Source: a virus. From it: a stretch of 30,565 bases of DNA. The DNA lies in IMG/VR virus record IMGVR_UViG_3300015024_000023, positions 1 through 30,565 of that record. The stretch is one strand, 5' to 3'. Under the pieces are notes generated by a model. It worked only from the letters and a program-made list of their open reading frames with translations. It was not told the DNA's origin and made no database searches. Made by a program: the position numbers and the translations under genes. This document shows positions 14,896 to 23,786 of this stretch, in pieces (position 1 is the first letter of the stretch; every line of letters begins with the position of its first letter).

Positions 14896-15228
14896 ATGAC
14901 TACTGACGAAATTAACGCCAAAGCCGAAGAGCTTACCCTACGTGAAGGTGTAAAAGTTTATCCAATGATTTTCCCACAAGCCAGCGGCGTGGATGTAGTA
15001 GGCTATCTGAAAGAGCCCAGCCGTATGACTAAAATCCGCGTTATGGATAAAGCGATGTCTATGCCTATAACAGCAAGCTACGAACTTTTCGAGGCCTGCC
15101 TACTTAGCGCTGATTCTGACGCTATATTTACCTCGGAACGGCCAGAGCATGACGCCTTTATTTTGGGTGCTACTATGGCTGCCTATAACCTGGTGATTAT
15201 TGCCGTAGATTCCTACAAAAAAAAATAG
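14896..15228 (+). CDS. Tail assembly chaperone, short form (G-like)
   Basis: A 110-residue helical protein that, by analogy with phage lambda gpG and Mu gp41, binds tape measure protein and recruits tube subunits. It ends in three lysine codons (AAA AAA AAA) followed directly by TAG, which is a slippery sequence. It lies between the tube and tape measure genes, the classical place for this pair. The sequence shows VYPMIFPQASGVDVVGYLKE, with a basic RMTKIRVMDKA segment and a long helix ending. The family is not named from sequence alone, but the frameshift signal and position are strong evidence. Confidence 0.85.
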   Translation: MTTDEINAKAEELTLREGVKVYPMIFPQASGVDVVGYLKEPSRMTKIRVMDKAMSMPITASYELFEACLLSADSDAIFTSERPEHDAFILGATMAAYNLVIIAVDSYKKK

Positions 15229-15404
15229 CTGACCACCTCATAGACAGGGAATCAAGTGAGGAGGTTAAATGGTCTGCTAGGCTCGTTTATTATTCTCATT
15301 TTAACCTAACACCGGCAGCGGTTGAGGCTATGACAGAAACAGTATGGCACCAGTCCGTAGCCGCCCTACGCTTTAACTTAATAGAAAATAATTTAATGGA
15401 GTAA
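14896..15404 (+). CDS. Tail assembly chaperone, -1 frameshift product (GT-like)
   Basis: If ribosomes slip back one base in the nine-A run at 15217-15225, they avoid the TAG and read on through ATA GCT GAC to the TAA at 15402-15404. The result is a 169-residue protein. The added 59 residues (beginning IADHLIDRESSEEVKWSARL and ending NNLME) read as ordinary protein and fill the otherwise empty 180-base gap up to the tape measure gene. An ATG inside the extension is possible, but it has no clear initiation signal. The longer form would bind the tape measure protein, as established for lambda gpGT. Confidence 0.85.
15217..15265 (+). promoter_or_regulatory. Programmed -1 ribosomal frameshift signal
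   Basis: Nine A (15217-15225) lie in frame as AAA AAA AAA before TAG, giving the slippery heptamer A AAA AAA. Six bases downstream a stem can form between 15232-15240 (ACCACCTCA) and 15257-15265 (TGAGGAGGT), nine pairs long with one A-A mismatch, around a 16-base loop. This spacing fits known -1 frameshift stimulators. Loop bases AGAC (15242-15245) could pair with GTCT just downstream to make a pseudoknot. Confidence 0.85.
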
Positions 15405-15409
15405 TACCT

Positions 15410-16963
15410 ATGGCAGAAGTTGTATATAATCTCTCCCTTAATGATTTTATGACCCAGAAGCTCAAGGAGGCCTTTGCTGCCTCTGAGAAACTTGAACATA
15501 AGATGGGGGAGCTAAAAGAAAAGGCCTCAGGTGTTGGTGAGGGTATGCTAAAAGGCCTGGAAACGTTAGGCATAGGCTTTGCGCTTTTTGAAGGTGCGGA
15601 ATTTTTCCATAAAAGTATAGAGGCCTTTCACAATATGGAGCAGGCAAATGCTCAGCTGGAAGCAGGCCTCGAATCTACTAAAGGCGTAGCCGGTATGACT
15701 ATGGCCTCATTAAACGAGGGCGTAGAGAAATTTACGGCCTCTACGCTATATTCCAGGACACAGCTAAAGGATATGCAGGCACAGTTACTGACTTTCCCAG
15801 CTATTACCAAAGATACTTTTAACCAGACCAGCGAGGCCGTTCTTAATATGGCCAGCCGTACCCATAGAGGCGTCAATGAGCTGGCTATAATGGTAGGAAA
15901 GGCTATGCAGGACCCCGTTAAAGGTATTGGCGCTATGAAGAGGGTCGGTGTAAACTTCTCCGACGCCCAAAAAGAAATGGTAAAGACTATGGTAGCTACC
16001 GGTCATGCTGCCCAGGCACAGAAGTTTATACTGGCGGAGTTATCTACCGAGTACGCCGGATCAGCAAAGGCGGCTTTTAATGCTGACCCGCTGGCACAGT
16101 ATAATAAGACCATGGAAACAGTACAGTTAACCGTAGGCAAGGCAGGTGAGGAGCTGGTAACGCTTATGGCTCCGGCGCTTATTGCCGTAGCTAAAGCCCT
16201 TAAGGCTGGCGTTGAGGGCCTTATAACCTTCGGTCACTGGCTGGCAGAAAATACCATATATCTCAAGGCTGCCGGTATTGCCGTAGGCATTTTAGCCGTA
16301 GGATGGTTAGCCGTTAATGGTGCTATGATTATAAGCACAGTTTCAGCCAGCGCCCTTACAGCCGTTTTATGGCTACTTGATGCCGCTGCCTCTGCTAACC
16401 CTATTGGCCTACTTGTTATTGGTATAGCTGCCCTTGCTGCCGGCTTATATCTGGCGTATATGAAATGTGCTCCTCTTCGGGCGGCTATATCTGGCATAGG
16501 TGCCGTTCTTACCTCTTTTGTGCCCGTAGTAAAAGGCTTTGGAGAGATACTTCTTGGAGCGCTGACCTTAAACCCAGCTTTAGTAAAGAAGGGTTTTAAA
16601 GATTCGTTAGCAGGCATACACGATATTGTTAACGCTGGCGGCATAACAGGGATTTTCTCAAAGGCCTATAACGCCTCTATGCACGATGGCGCTAAGGTAT
16701 CTACTATGGCAAAGCTCGGTGAGCATGAACACCATGCTGGCGCTGCCGGTGCCGAAGGTCTTGCCGCTAAAGCTGCAAAGGGTAAAAAGGAATCTGTAAC
16801 AGGTCACAAAAGCTATACGATAAATATAAAAATCGAAAACCTGGTAAAAGATTTTAGGGTACAGACTACAAACTTAACCGAAGGCGCCAGCAAGGCGAAG
16901 GATATGGTTGCCGCCGCTCTTATGTCAGCAGTAAATGATTCCCAGCTTGTTGCAGGTAACTAA
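15410..16963 (+). CDS. Tape measure protein
   Basis: The 517-residue ruler that sets tail length and may help DNA enter the cell. The N-terminal 60 residues are an amphipathic helix (QKLKEAFAASEKLEHKMGEL). The central part has the tape-measure pattern MASRTHRGVNELAIMVGKAM followed by a Q-D-P-V-K-G-I-G-A-M-K-R-V-G-V-N-F segment near 145-183. A hydrophobic alpha-helical stretch spans about 281-355, with several predicted membrane helices. The C-terminus is alanine- and glycine-rich and ends in a beta part. At about 1.5 angstrom per residue it would give a tail of roughly 75-80 nm. Confidence 0.9.
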   Translation: MAEVVYNLSLNDFMTQKLKEAFAASEKLEHKMGELKEKASGVGEGMLKGLETLGIGFALFEGAEFFHKSIEAFHNMEQANAQLEAGLESTKGVAGMTMASLNEGVEKFTASTLYSRTQLKDMQAQLLTFPAITKDTFNQTSEAVLNMASRTHRGVNELAIMVGKAMQDPVKGIGAMKRVGVNFSDAQKEMVKTMVATGHAAQAQKFILAELSTEYAGSAKAAFNADPLAQYNKTMETVQLTVGKAGEELVTLMAPALIAVAKALKAGVEGLITFGHWLAENTIYLKAAGIAVGILAVGWLAVNGAMIISTVSASALTAVLWLLDAAASANPIGLLVIGIAALAAGLYLAYMKCAPLRAAISGIGAVLTSFVPVVKGFGEILLGALTLNPALVKKGFKDSLAGIHDIVNAGGITGIFSKAYNASMHDGAKVSTMAKLGEHEHHAGAAGAEGLAAKAAKGKKESVTGHKSYTINIKIENLVKDFRVQTTNLTEGASKAKDMVAAALMSAVNDSQLVAGN

Positions 16964-16974
16964 AAATATAAACT

Positions 16975-17559
16975 ATGGCTGAAATTATACCGGTTATATC
17001 AGAGCTCGTTAGGGCTTTTGATATGCAAAACATACGAATATTATTACCGCCTCCTAACCCTTATAATTCGGTGCCACAAGGAACGACGCCCGACGCTGCC
17101 CTTTACAGGAGCCAGTTAGGTACGCCCGTTTTTGCTAACCTTAAATTTTCTGGTGCTGCCTATACGGATAACCTGGGGAACAGGCTAAATTTTCCAGACC
17201 TAATTTTTGACACCGTAATATTAACGCTCGACCAAACGAAAAATATCGTTACAACGGTAATACAAGGTCTTGATGGTACGGTAAAGGAATATATAGGCCT
17301 GGGTGACTACTCAATAAATATTCACCTTATTATTACCGGCCCTAATGGCCAGTACCCGCGCGCCCAGGTAGCACAGTTACGGCAAATGCTTTTAGCGCCT
17401 ATACCTATATCGGTGACGAGCTGGTATTTACAATTATTCGGTATAAATAACCTGGTAGTAAATTCCTTTTCTTTCGCTCAAGAAATAGGAGGCTATTCTT
17501 ACCAACCGGTATCTATATCGGCTCTTTCTGATAATTATGTACAGTTTACAGTTTCATAA
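16975..17559 (+). CDS. DUF6046-like tail/baseplate protein
   Basis: A 194-residue protein between tape measure and tail hub, in the place of Mu gpN (gp43). It has a strand-rich middle (FDTVILTLDQTKNIVTTVIQ near residues 78-97) and EYIGLGDYSINIHLIITGPN near 105-124. A helix PRAQVAQLRQMLLAPIPISV follows, then PVSISALSDN near the end. The G-x-D-Y-x-I-x-I...I-x-G pattern followed by a Y-P-x-x-x-V-x-x-L-R helix is what I associate with the DUF6046 family of Bacteroidota phages and with LysM-type tail proteins. A role in joining the tube to the hub is inferred from position. Confidence 0.7.
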   Translation: MAEIIPVISELVRAFDMQNIRILLPPPNPYNSVPQGTTPDAALYRSQLGTPVFANLKFSGAAYTDNLGNRLNFPDLIFDTVILTLDQTKNIVTTVIQGLDGTVKEYIGLGDYSINIHLIITGPNGQYPRAQVAQLRQMLLAPIPISVTSWYLQLFGINNLVVNSFSFAQEIGGYSYQPVSISALSDNYVQFTVS

Positions 17560-18744
17560 ATGATAATCTGCCAGACTACCGTTATAATCGTACAAAAACC
17601 TTCATTCTCATATCCTAACAGGACAAAAACGATAACATTCCCTTTTGTCGTTAGTTTTGAGGCTGAAAACTCATGGCGTAATATGACCGACAAGGCTACA
17701 ATTACGCTGCCTAAAAATATCTTTTACCTGGATGCTAATAACATACCGGTAAACCTGGGCAATAGTAACGCCAATATCGGCGGCTTTTCGGCCTCTGACC
17801 CGCTATTTTTAAAGGGCGACGCCGTTACCATTAATGCCGGTTACAAGACCTTTGACAAGCTAGGAAACCCTAACCTACTTATGGGGTCACCAACATTTGC
17901 CGGGTTTATTTCTAAGGTTACCAGCAAAAAGCCCTTTGTTTTGGAATGCGAAGACGCTATGTGGCAATTAAAGCAGATACCGGCACCTAACAAGCTATTC
18001 CCAGCGGCCAGCTATACGGTAGAGAAAATGCTCGCCGAGCTACTAACAGGGACTATTTACACTGTAAACCAGCAGACACAGACAAATATAGGCGACTGGA
18101 CAACGCAAAACGAAACAGTTGCTGACGTTTTAGCAAGATTACGAAAAGACAAGTTTCTAGAATCTTATTTTCGTGGTAACCAGTTAAGATGTGGTTCACT
18201 GGTTTATATCGAGGCCGAAGCGGTTACCCATACCTATACTTTCCAGCAGACCATAATATCTGACGACCTGGAATATCAGCGTAAAGACGATATAGTCCTA
18301 TCGGCTATCTGTAATAGCATAAACACTGTTTCGGTAGGCGGCACTACGCGTGACGGCAACGCCCGTACCCAGCAGCAGCGTTTAGAGGTGCTTATTACGC
18401 TAACAGCTAAAGGCGTAGTAAAAAATATAAGGCCTCTGGGCAGTAAGGCAGACTTTCCGCCGGCTAACGTAGGCGAGCGCCGTACACTTAATTTTGCCAA
18501 TGTTACCGATGTTAACGTGCTGGCAAACCTGGGCGTGGCTAAATTACAGCAGTATTATTATACGGGATTGCGCGGGAAATTCCTTACCTTTGGTATGCCC
18601 TTCGCAAGGCAAGGCGACAACGCGCAAATAGTTGATAATAAACTCCCTGAGCGCAACGGGACCTATAAAATTAAGTCCGTCAAATACACTGGCGGCACTG
18701 GCGGCCTAAGACAAGAGATAGAGCTCGATTATAAATTACCATAA
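17560..18744 (+). CDS. Tail hub protein (gpD / Mu gp44-like)
   Basis: A 394-residue protein in the place of Mu gpP (gp44), the trimeric hub that closes the tail tube. The N-terminal half is a beta domain (SWRNMTDKATITLPKN near residues 37-52, FLKGDAVTINAGY near 83-95). The middle has GFISKVTSKKPFVLECEDAMWQ, the hub hallmark of strand pairs with an E-D-x-x-W-x-L segment, and a helical insert (VADVLARLRKD). The C-terminal NGTYKIKSVKYTGGTGGLRQ is followed by a closing strand typical of hub domain IV. The start overlaps nothing; the stop overlaps the next ATG by one base. Confidence 0.8.
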   Translation: MIICQTTVIIVQKPSFSYPNRTKTITFPFVVSFEAENSWRNMTDKATITLPKNIFYLDANNIPVNLGNSNANIGGFSASDPLFLKGDAVTINAGYKTFDKLGNPNLLMGSPTFAGFISKVTSKKPFVLECEDAMWQLKQIPAPNKLFPAASYTVEKMLAELLTGTIYTVNQQTQTNIGDWTTQNETVADVLARLRKDKFLESYFRGNQLRCGSLVYIEAEAVTHTYTFQQTIISDDLEYQRKDDIVLSAICNSINTVSVGGTTRDGNARTQQQRLEVLITLTAKGVVKNIRPLGSKADFPPANVGERRTLNFANVTDVNVLANLGVAKLQQYYYTGLRGKFLTFGMPFARQGDNAQIVDNKLPERNGTYKIKSVKYTGGTGGLRQEIELDYKLP

Positions 18745-19268
18745 TGTCTGACCGTAATATAATCGAGGCCGTAAGGCAGCTAACAGGCAACCAGCTTGAG
18801 GACCGCGTTACAATAATCTCTGTTACAGTTGTTTCCGTAAATATAAACTCCAGAACTTTTAATGCCGTAACAATTGGCGGCACCGCCGTTACTGACCTCC
18901 TGGGCATACAGCTTATGGCTGGCGTAGCTGACGGCCTCCTATTAATACCTACTATTGGGTCGGTAGTTATTTGCGGATATTCAAAGATTAATAAGCCTTT
19001 TGCTATTCTTTACTCAGATATTACTGAAATAGTGGCTATTACAGGCTCTTCGGTTATAGATATGAAAAACGGCCTTATGCAGCTAAATGACGGCTCTTAC
19101 GGCGGTATGGTGCAAATAGTGGCATTAACGACGAAGCTAAATAACCTGGAGAAGGCAGTAAATAAGCTGATTATTGCAGTTACCGCCCTGGGAGCGCCAG
19201 CGCAAACACCCTTGATAGTTACCCTTCGGGCAAACATTGAAAATACAACTATAACTCATGGAAAATAA
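18744..19268 (+). CDS. Baseplate spike protein (gpV / Mu gp45-like)
   Basis: A 174-residue protein in the place of Mu gp45, the spike that punctures the outer membrane. The first 95 residues look like an OB-fold: strands VTIISVTVVSVNINSRTFNA, the segment LMAGVADGLLLIPTIGSVVI, then INKPFAILYSDITE. The G-S-x-V-x-x-G-Y turn is typical of gpV-like proteins. The rest is a short strand repeat (SSVIDMKNGLMQLNDGSYGG) and a helix, shorter than usual spikes and without a visible H-x-H iron site at the tip. Confidence 0.7.
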   Translation: MSDRNIIEAVRQLTGNQLEDRVTIISVTVVSVNINSRTFNAVTIGGTAVTDLLGIQLMAGVADGLLLIPTIGSVVICGYSKINKPFAILYSDITEIVAITGSSVIDMKNGLMQLNDGSYGGMVQIVALTTKLNNLEKAVNKLIIAVTALGAPAQTPLIVTLRANIENTTITHGK

Positions 19269-19270
19269 TA

Positions 19271-19579
19271 ATGGCTATAAACGCGGATTTAAATATTAAC
19301 AATAATGATATTTTTATCATTAACGGTGATTTTATTATTGCCGAAAGTGACGAGCAGCATATTTTAGACAGCCTTAATTCCTTCCCCGGATGGTGGAAAC
19401 AGAACCCGCTCGATGGGGTAGGCATACGCCAGTTTCAGAATGCTACCGGTATAGAGCAGGACCTTGCCCGTAAGATAAATGTAGAGCTTGCTGCCGATGG
19501 CTACCAGTCTGCGGGCGCTATTGTAGCCTTTGATGCTACCGGGCGCTTAAATGTCAATCCTAACGCCTATAAAGTATGA
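19271..19579 (+). CDS. Baseplate wedge protein (gp25 / Mu gp46-like)
   Basis: A 102-residue protein with the layout of the GPW/gp25 family, which starts sheath assembly at the baseplate. It has an N-terminal strand pair (INNNDIFIINGDFIIAESDE), a helix (QHILDSLNSFPGWWKQNPLDG) and a second helix (QDLARKINVELAADGYQSAG), followed by a strand ending. The N-G-D-F-x-I...Q-x-I-L-x-x-L...G-x-W motif is typical. It overlaps the following gene by 4 bases. Confidence 0.82.
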   Translation: MAINADLNINNNDIFIINGDFIIAESDEQHILDSLNSFPGWWKQNPLDGVGIRQFQNATGIEQDLARKINVELAADGYQSAGAIVAFDATGRLNVNPNAYKV

Positions 19580-19950
19580 TACAAAAATATATTTCCCAGG
19601 ATCAGCAGAGTATTTATGATGTCTGCCTAAATACATACGGCTCTCTTAATTTGCTTATAAAACTAATGACAGATAATAATTACCCTTCTTTGGATAATTA
19701 CCCGCCCTCCAGATCATTATTTGTTTATGACGACACCCTTACCGTAAACCAGTCAACAAGGGCAACGTCAGGAACACTCCAGCCCTATGCTACCAGAAAC
19801 ACCGGCACTGGCATAGTAACCTATAATATAACCGACCAGGGAGGCGTAATACCTATTTATATACCCGTACCAGTAGCGGCCCAGGCAGTTTACACAGGCA
19901 TAATTGACGACGGCATTCATTACGATAATAACTTTATAGATTCATATTAA
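19576..19950 (+). CDS. LysM/gp53-like baseplate protein
   Basis: A 124-residue protein whose N-terminus (QQSIYDVCLNTYGSLNLLIK, about residues 10-29) has the Q-S-x-x-D-V-x-x-x-x-Y-G-x-x-x-x-x-x-x-L pattern of small LysM-type or T4 gp53-type baseplate proteins. The C-terminal part is proline- and tyrosine-rich with strands (GIVTYNITDQGGVIPIYIP) and ends IDDGIHYDNNFIDSY. It sits after the gp25-like gene and directly before the long fibre, so it may link wedge and fibre. The call is tentative. Confidence 0.55.
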   Translation: MIQKYISQDQQSIYDVCLNTYGSLNLLIKLMTDNNYPSLDNYPPSRSLFVYDDTLTVNQSTRATSGTLQPYATRNTGTGIVTYNITDQGGVIPIYIPVPVAAQAVYTGIIDDGIHYDNNFIDSY

Positions 19951-19951
19951 C

Positions 19952-22900
19952 ATGGCTAAAGCTCGCGGCTCGATTCAAAATATTTATAATACCCTGGCAT
20001 TTATGCAGGCTCTTAACCCGACCCTTTTAAGCGGACAGGTTGCATACTACAAAGACGCTGTCGGTAATAAACTAGTTGTAGGTGACGGTGTAACACCTTT
20101 TATGTCACTGGTGCCTATGTTTGGCGCCTCAATTATTATATCTGCCGCTATACCTTTATCCTCGGTAGGCAATAACGGTGATATTGCCATACTTACAACT
20201 CCAGGCCAGATAGCACAAAAAACAGGCGGCGCCTGGGCGGTCGTTTATACCTTTCCTTCGGGCGGCGGAGCTGGAACAGTTACAGCCGTAAATACTATCG
20301 CGCCAGTGGGAGGGAATGTTACCCTAACAGCTGATAATATACCAGCCGGGGCAACCAATAAATATTGGACTAAGGCCGCCACAGATACCTACTACCTGCC
20401 GCTAGCCGGTGGTGCGCTTGCCGGGCCGTTAGTCTTATCGGCAGACCCGACGGCAGCGCTACAGGCCGCTACAAAGGCCTATGTAGACAGGGCCGTTTTA
20501 GGCGCTATGAAATTCCAGGGCGCTTATTCAGCAGCTACTAATTTACCCTTACTACCCGTGCCGTCTACGGCAAATAACGGTTTTTACTGGATACTCTCGG
20601 ACGCCGGCACACAATACGGTTTTATCCTTAATGCCGGTGACTGGATAGTAAGCAACGGCCAATATTATGAGCAGGTAAATAACTATGCCGTTGGTAACGC
20701 GACTTTGCAGCAGACGGCAACAATAGGCAACGTAACAAATACGGGGCTAATAGTTACCGGAAATGCTAGTATGGCCACTCCCGTTAATTCAATAGCTTTG
20801 CGCTCATATACACAGAACGGCGCTAGCTTTTTAGACTCAATCACAACAAATAGCTTTGGCGCCCAGCTTTACGCGCCTTTTGAATTAAAAAGTACAAATA
20901 TTAATATATTATCAGACAGAACTCTTTTTAATACGAAAACTAGCGGTATCGATATTGTAGGGGATATTATTGTCAGTCAATTTACAGCAGCGTCAGATTT
21001 TAGTAATACTCCTTTTGCTATATATACGCCCACTACGCCAGACGGCGTAACATTTACTGCCGGTCCTGCCGGCATTACCACTATATCGAGCGCTAGTAAT
21101 TTTAACAACTATATCGCCGCTCCATATACTACCCTATTTCGCGAGTGGTATACAGAATTAACTTACGTAGTTGGCGCCAAAGGCGTTGGTTTGGCTCTAA
21201 ATATCGGAAATACGACCTTTGGTATAATAGGCCAGTTAAACACTTCTACGGGCGTGCTTACCCTTAATTTGAGCTATGGCCAGCCATATAGCACGGCGGC
21301 AACGATATTGCCTATAAATATAGGCGACGTACTTAAATTACGCGTTATACGTACCGGTTTATCTGTTACGGCTATATGTCTTAATATTACCCAAAATATA
21401 CAGGTTACTTGTTCGTTTTCTTTTACGGAAATGCAGAACACGCCTTTCCCTGGTACTTATCCGGCAAATACGCTTATCAGCAACGCCGGCGGTACCTATA
21501 CTATTCAGTCGTTTTACTTCGGCTCTACCGAGAAAAGAAACTCATACATAGCGATTTTAGGAGACTCGATTACTGACGGCTCCTTTGCAGCGCAAAATGA
21601 CCAGGCGTCAGGTGTATTTAACGACGCTAACAATAGCTATGCTTCTATCCTGGCCAATAGCCTGGGATTTGGAAAAACTATTACAAACTTATCAATTTCA
21701 TCAACCCAGGCCAGTAATTACTCTTCATACCTGCCTGACCTGGGACGCGTTAACCCGCGTTATGCCTTATTTGCGCTGGGTATAAATGACGCTATAAATG
21801 CGAACTCTACGCTTATAACTTTTCAGGGGCTTGTAACTACTTTTATTAACTATTGTGCTAAAAATGGTATTATACCTATCCTGACAACGCCTATACCTTT
21901 AAGCAGCAGTTACACAATTACCCAGCAGACCCTCGTACAATCATATGCAGCCTATATAAATAGCCTGGCGCCAGATTACTACACAATCGATGTAAATACG
22001 CCGCTCCTTTTAGCTGGCCATACTTATTCTGACCCACAATTTATTTCTTCCGGCAATATATTGCACCCTAACCAGCTGGGCCACCTCACTATAGCGCAAA
22101 CAATACTATCGCGCTTTAAAACCTTTTCTTTTCAGTCTAGCGGTACTAAATTGATATTCGGCCCTGTTCTCTCAAGTTTTTCGGCAGCATACTCATCTCT
22201 TGCTATTGGTGGCCCTCAAATTTCAGGTCTATTAATTGGCCTTTATGGTGGTAACGAGATGGTAAGATTAACAACAAGTACCACCGTAGGCAACGGCGGT
22301 ACGTATTCATCCTGGTACAGGGGTGCTAGTCAAATGGGCTATATAGGCTACACTACCACCGACGCGTTACAGCTCATAAATAACGTAGGCTCTATATCTA
22401 TTAACGGTGTTATCGTAACGCCAGCCGGTGCACTGGTGGTTAACTCAATAGCCGTAGCACCTACCGGCTCAGTTGCCAACGGACTAACCTATTACAACAC
22501 AACTTCGAATTTGTGGCAGTTTCGGCAAAACGGTGTTTGGACCGGCCTAAATACACAAACACTCGACCAAACACTTACCAACGGCAATACCTCAGCCCAG
22601 GGCGCAACTTTTGGGGGTTTAACGGTAACAGCCGCGGCAGTTAATGGTATACAATTCAATGCAAGCTCAACGGCTGGTAATGTCATAACAGCGACAGCGA
22701 CAGCAGCGCCTGGCACTATTTTAAGAGCAGGATATAATTGTATTCTATCTGCTGACCCTATATCTACTATAACTGGGTCGGCGCCAGGTTTGGGCTTTGT
22801 TGCATATAGCGCCTCCTATGGTAGTAATGCAGCAGGTAAATCAAACCTTAACTCCAGCACCAACGGCGGCAGTCTTATTAGTATTTTTGGAAATGGTACA

Positions 22901-23776
22901 ACAACTTTTCCTAAATTGGTGTTTGGTATAGTTTCGGGCTCCTCAGTTGCTTTAGTTTCTGAGTACGGCAAGTTTGCCGCCAACACTGGTAATTTTATGC
23001 TTTTTCCGCCAACCGCTGCCGGCTCAGATAGCGCTCAAGCTGATTCTGCCGACCGGTTACAGGTTTATGGAACTAGTTATTTAGGTGGCCATACCTCTAT
23101 TACCGGCACTTATGCAGGACTGGCAACCCTGCAAGTCAGTACCTATGTCGGCGCCGCTGGTGGTGGCTCGACCTGCCAGTTTGGTACTATTAATCCTTTA
23201 TTTATTAATCAGCTGGTATCTAGCCAAGTTAACGAGATAGCGGCTAATTGCTCAGTTTCTGGCACTACACATACGGCCGTATCTGCCGGGTTTTGCCAAG
23301 TTATGCAATTCGATAGCGGTGCCGGGATACTGACATATTACAGCTCTTCGGCCTCGGTAGGTGCCGGCTCAACTTCTATACCGTTTGTAAATTGCTGGCA
23401 GGTAGATTTCGCCGGAAATCAAATTATAACAGGCGCCCTAACCTCTAAAGGAACTTTTGTTGCCGTGGCCTATTGCTCGGCTACCTACACAGTACCGGCC
23501 ACAGGTATTGAGGTTATTATCGCTTCCGGTTCAACTGCCTACACAATTACACTACCTTCTTGCGTAGCTGGCAAAATAGGCCAGCGCTTAATAATTATAC
23601 GCGCTCCTGGGTCGTCAGCGGCCATAACTATTACGGCCGCAGGGTCGCCAGCCCTGGAGGGTACGACAGGAACTTATAACCCGACGGCAACGCTTGGCGC
23701 GAATGGTGCCATAGGTAGCCGCTTGACCTATATAAATCAGGGTGGAGGTGCTTATGCTTTATTATCATCTTTCTAA
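19952..23776 (+). CDS. Long tail fibre with SGNH-hydrolase-like domain
   Basis: A 1274-residue fibre, the largest gene here. The N-terminus (GSIQNIYNTLAFMQALNPTL, then GQVAYYKDAVGNKLVVGDGV) resembles the Mtd N-terminal attachment module. Near residues 150-180 there is a typical fibre helix with TKAYVDRAV. A jelly-roll-like domain (about 340-525) precedes an SGNH/GDSL-like domain at about 530-730: GDSIT (537-541, S539), G610-x-N612-D613, and LHPNQLGH with H705. It would remove acyl groups from host surface polysaccharide. The third triad position is Asn702, not Asp, and the block II glycine is also replaced. The C-terminal 500 residues are beta repeats, probably the tip. Confidence 0.85.
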   Translation: MAKARGSIQNIYNTLAFMQALNPTLLSGQVAYYKDAVGNKLVVGDGVTPFMSLVPMFGASIIISAAIPLSSVGNNGDIAILTTPGQIAQKTGGAWAVVYTFPSGGGAGTVTAVNTIAPVGGNVTLTADNIPAGATNKYWTKAATDTYYLPLAGGALAGPLVLSADPTAALQAATKAYVDRAVLGAMKFQGAYSAATNLPLLPVPSTANNGFYWILSDAGTQYGFILNAGDWIVSNGQYYEQVNNYAVGNATLQQTATIGNVTNTGLIVTGNASMATPVNSIALRSYTQNGASFLDSITTNSFGAQLYAPFELKSTNINILSDRTLFNTKTSGIDIVGDIIVSQFTAASDFSNTPFAIYTPTTPDGVTFTAGPAGITTISSASNFNNYIAAPYTTLFREWYTELTYVVGAKGVGLALNIGNTTFGIIGQLNTSTGVLTLNLSYGQPYSTAATILPINIGDVLKLRVIRTGLSVTAICLNITQNIQVTCSFSFTEMQNTPFPGTYPANTLISNAGGTYTIQSFYFGSTEKRNSYIAILGDSITDGSFAAQNDQASGVFNDANNSYASILANSLGFGKTITNLSISSTQASNYSSYLPDLGRVNPRYALFALGINDAINANSTLITFQGLVTTFINYCAKNGIIPILTTPIPLSSSYTITQQTLVQSYAAYINSLAPDYYTIDVNTPLLLAGHTYSDPQFISSGNILHPNQLGHLTIAQTILSRFKTFSFQSSGTKLIFGPVLSSFSAAYSSLAIGGPQISGLLIGLYGGNEMVRLTTSTTVGNGGTYSSWYRGASQMGYIGYTTTDALQLINNVGSISINGVIVTPAGALVVNSIAVAPTGSVANGLTYYNTTSNLWQFRQNGVWTGLNTQTLDQTLTNGNTSAQGATFGGLTVTAAAVNGIQFNASSTAGNVITATATAAPGTILRAGYNCILSADPISTITGSAPGLGFVAYSASYGSNAAGKSNLNSSTNGGSLISIFGNGTTTFPKLVFGIVSGSSVALVSEYGKFAANTGNFMLFPPTAAGSDSAQADSADRLQVYGTSYLGGHTSITGTYAGLATLQVSTYVGAAGGGSTCQFGTINPLFINQLVSSQVNEIAANCSVSGTTHTAVSAGFCQVMQFDSGAGILTYYSSSASVGAGSTSIPFVNCWQVDFAGNQIITGALTSKGTFVAVAYCSATYTVPATGIEVIIASGSTAYTITLPSCVAGKIGQRLIIIRAPGSSAAITITAAGSPALEGTTGTYNPTATLGANGAIGSRLTYINQGGGAYALLSSF

Positions 23777-23786
23777 AAATTAGTAT

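Noticed and set aside
16234-16644. Open frame of 136 codons on the - strand
   Set aside because: It lies wholly inside the tape measure gene and has no start context or neighbours on that strand.
19952-23776. Diversity-generating retroelement suggested by the Mtd-like N-terminus of the fibre
   Set aside because: No reverse transcriptase gene, template repeat or paired variable repeat is seen in the window.
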